The notes below the pieces were generated by a model, which searched no databases, was not told the origin of the DNA, and saw only the letters and a program-made list of their open reading frames with translations. The position numbers and the translations under genes were made by a program. From Chloromonas sp. AAM2 (lineage: Eukaryota > Chlorophyta > Chlorophyceae > Chlamydomonadales > Chlamydomonadaceae): a stretch of 21,417 nucleotides of DNA. Of the stretch, positions 20,243 through 21,417 are shown piece by piece (the stretch's first letter is position 1; every line of letters starts with the position of its first letter). The stretch is taken from contig QAXH01005467.1 in assembly GCA_004335635.1 (NCBI GenBank), positions 1-21,417 on the forward strand. Direction: 5' to 3'.

Positions 20243-20488
20243 CATCGGTTCTTGTCACCATCTGTGCTGAGTTTTTGTTGGCGCAATCAAGCCACTTCAG
20301 GCAGCCCTGATTCTACGTCTGGCCGTGGCTGGCCAAGGCTTGACCTTCACGAGCTGGCCACAATCTAGAATTCAGGTTATTCACCTTCACCACGTCCAGC
20401 TAGGCTTGCCGTTTCATCTGTTGACACTGAGTGCTCCGTTTTGGACGTGGCAAGTTCTGCAGAAGAGCAAGGCCCTGGAAAAAAAGAG

Positions 20489-20522
20489 GTTTGCCACTTG
20501 GTAGACGCAAGAACTGGCAAAC
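20489..20522. repeat. Small inverted repeat, possible hairpin; overlaps dispersed repeat copy C
   Basis: GTTTGCCA and TGGCAAAC form an 8-bp stem, with an inner CTTG/CAAG pair and a 7-base loop. The right arm is part of the GAACTGGCAAAC sequence shared with 3328-3340. Confidence 0.5.
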
Positions 20523-20864
20523 GTCCTTTTTTCGCTGGCTGCATGTGCGTTAAGCAAAACATTTTGCATCGCCGCAGGAAGGCCGGTGGCTGGGGCTGGG
20601 ACACTCTGTTATCAGCACATGAGTTGATTGAGATTGTTTCAAGGCAGTCTTGTGGCATACTTGTCACAGACTTCTGGAAATTAAAGAACGGCTCAGCGGG
20701 TCGAGTTTAGTTCTCAGGTTGCAGGACCAGGGCAAGGACCATAGGGTTCATGCTCGCATGAAAAAATCGCTTCAGTCTACCATGTCTCTGTTGGTATCCA
20801 GACACGCCCTCGGCAAGTGTGCGTTCTGAAATTCAGCATGCCATGCATGGCATGCAATGCAGTA

Positions 20865-21046
20865 GGATGCCTGGTTCTTTCGATTTGCATGAGTATTCTT
20901 CATATATTAATCCATATTATTGTGGAAATGGAGGGGTTACCCCACCCTCTCTTGCGCAAGAGAGACTGGGGTAACCCCTCCATTTCCACAATAATATGGA
21001 TTAATATATGAAGAATAATCATGCAAATCGAAAGAACCAGGCATCC
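20865..21046. repeat. 182-bp near-perfect palindrome without spacer (foldback/MITE or hairpin RNA locus)
   Basis: The two 91-bp arms (20865-20955 and 20956-21046) are reverse complements with only three mismatches. One is in the GAGTATTC/GATTATTC segment and two lie near the centre (CACCCT versus CAGTCT). The centre is CTTGCGCAAG with no loop. Outer ends read GGATGCCTGG. Symmetry stops abruptly beyond both ends. No target-site duplication is obvious. The mirrored short frames on the two strands are a result of the palindrome, not genes. Confidence 0.95.
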
Positions 21047-21303
21047 ATGCCTGGTAATACATATTAAAGCCCAAAATGCAGCATTATCCGTCAGACTACA
21101 GGCCCAGAGCAGCCTTTTGACTGCGGTATGCACAAACCGCAAGTGGTTAAAGTGGTCCCGGAGTGTCAGCATGTGACTTCCGGCGTCGACCTGGCCATGC
21201 CTGGTACCTCATGTCTGGTAGTTGGTCTAGGTCTTGCTGACAAGGTCCTGTTGCCCCTATCCGCCCTTATGAGAACTGGTCTTAACAAAGGTTTGTGCCG
21301 GGC
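21047..21303. other. Unassigned stretch between palindrome and satellite
   Basis: No gene, RNA or repeat is recognised here. Confidence 0.4.
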
Positions 21304-21417
21304 GATATCTGGCACCCCAAAATCTACGCATCTTAGATATCTGAGCATCTGCGTAGATATCTGGCACCCCAAAATCTACGCATCTTAGATATCTGAGCAT
21401 CTGCGTAGATATCTGGT
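21304..21417. repeat. 52-bp tandem satellite running off the right edge
   Basis: Two identical 52-bp units (21304-21355 and 21356-21407) and the first 9 bases of a third. Each begins GATATCTGGCACCCC and contains an internal dyad: TCTACGCA pairs with TGCGTAGA around an AGATATCT core. The units show no differences, and the array is cut by the window end. Confidence 0.95.

Larger units (their letters stand above)
19863..20864. other. Intergenic region downstream of the SREK1-like gene, no convincing gene
   Basis: Begins with the SREK1-like 3' UTR; no clear TGTAA signal was found close to the stop. It contains a degenerate direct repeat (20056-20093 and 20205-20242) and a small hairpin (20489-20522). 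The open frames here are short and show no domain-like sequence. Confidence 0.5.

Noticed and set aside
20817..21172. Two similar short proteins on opposite strands
   Set aside because: They are mirror products of the 182-bp palindrome.

Overview
The window looks like nuclear DNA of a green alga (Chlorophyta). Its genes are broken by many GT-AG introns, roughly 200-700 bp each. Exons are GC-rich and arginine/alanine-rich, and non-coding DNA carries many minisatellites and microsatellites. Encoded proteins include a plant/algal-type PA-TM-RING receptor, an HDA9-like class I histone deacetylase and an SR-type splicing factor. No operons, Shine-Dalgarno sites or CRISPR arrays are seen. The assignment to green algae is inference from gene structure and protein character, not a database match.

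Four intron-containing genes could be reconstructed by joining exons whose splice phases agree throughout. (1) Minus strand, 2882 to 137 and running off the left edge: a secretory PA-domain / transmembrane / RING-H2 protein with nine visible exons, cut inside the RING. (2) Minus strand, 6293 to 4506: a 185-residue stand-alone HAD-fold protein resembling the HAD domain of 'Swiss Army Knife' RNA-repair proteins, four exons. (3) Plus strand, 6651-12054: a complete 428-residue class I histone deacetylase, ten exons. It is divergent from gene 2 across a 357-bp shared promoter region. (4) Plus strand, 15343-19862: a 777-residue SREK1-like SR protein, nine exons, with a filamin/Ig-like repeat fused in front of the RRM.

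The DNA between and inside genes is repeat-rich. A 27-bp array lies in the last visible intron of gene 1. A 25-bp repeat copies the 5' splice site of HDAC intron 3. HDAC intron 4 holds two adjacent minisatellites (28 bp and 12/15 bp units). A CTGA microsatellite contains the HDAC stop codon. A probable decayed coding frame (13214-13870) is followed by a roughly 690-bp foldback/MITE-like element with terminal inverted repeats (14038-14730). Near the right end are a 182-bp almost perfect palindrome without a spacer (20865-21046) and a 52-bp satellite that runs off the window (21304-21417).

The genes do not form an obvious pathway. Two of the four act in the nucleus, in chromatin deacetylation and pre-mRNA splicing. 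The most unusual item is the filamin-RRM-RS architecture of gene 4, because both folded domains lie in one uninterrupted exon.
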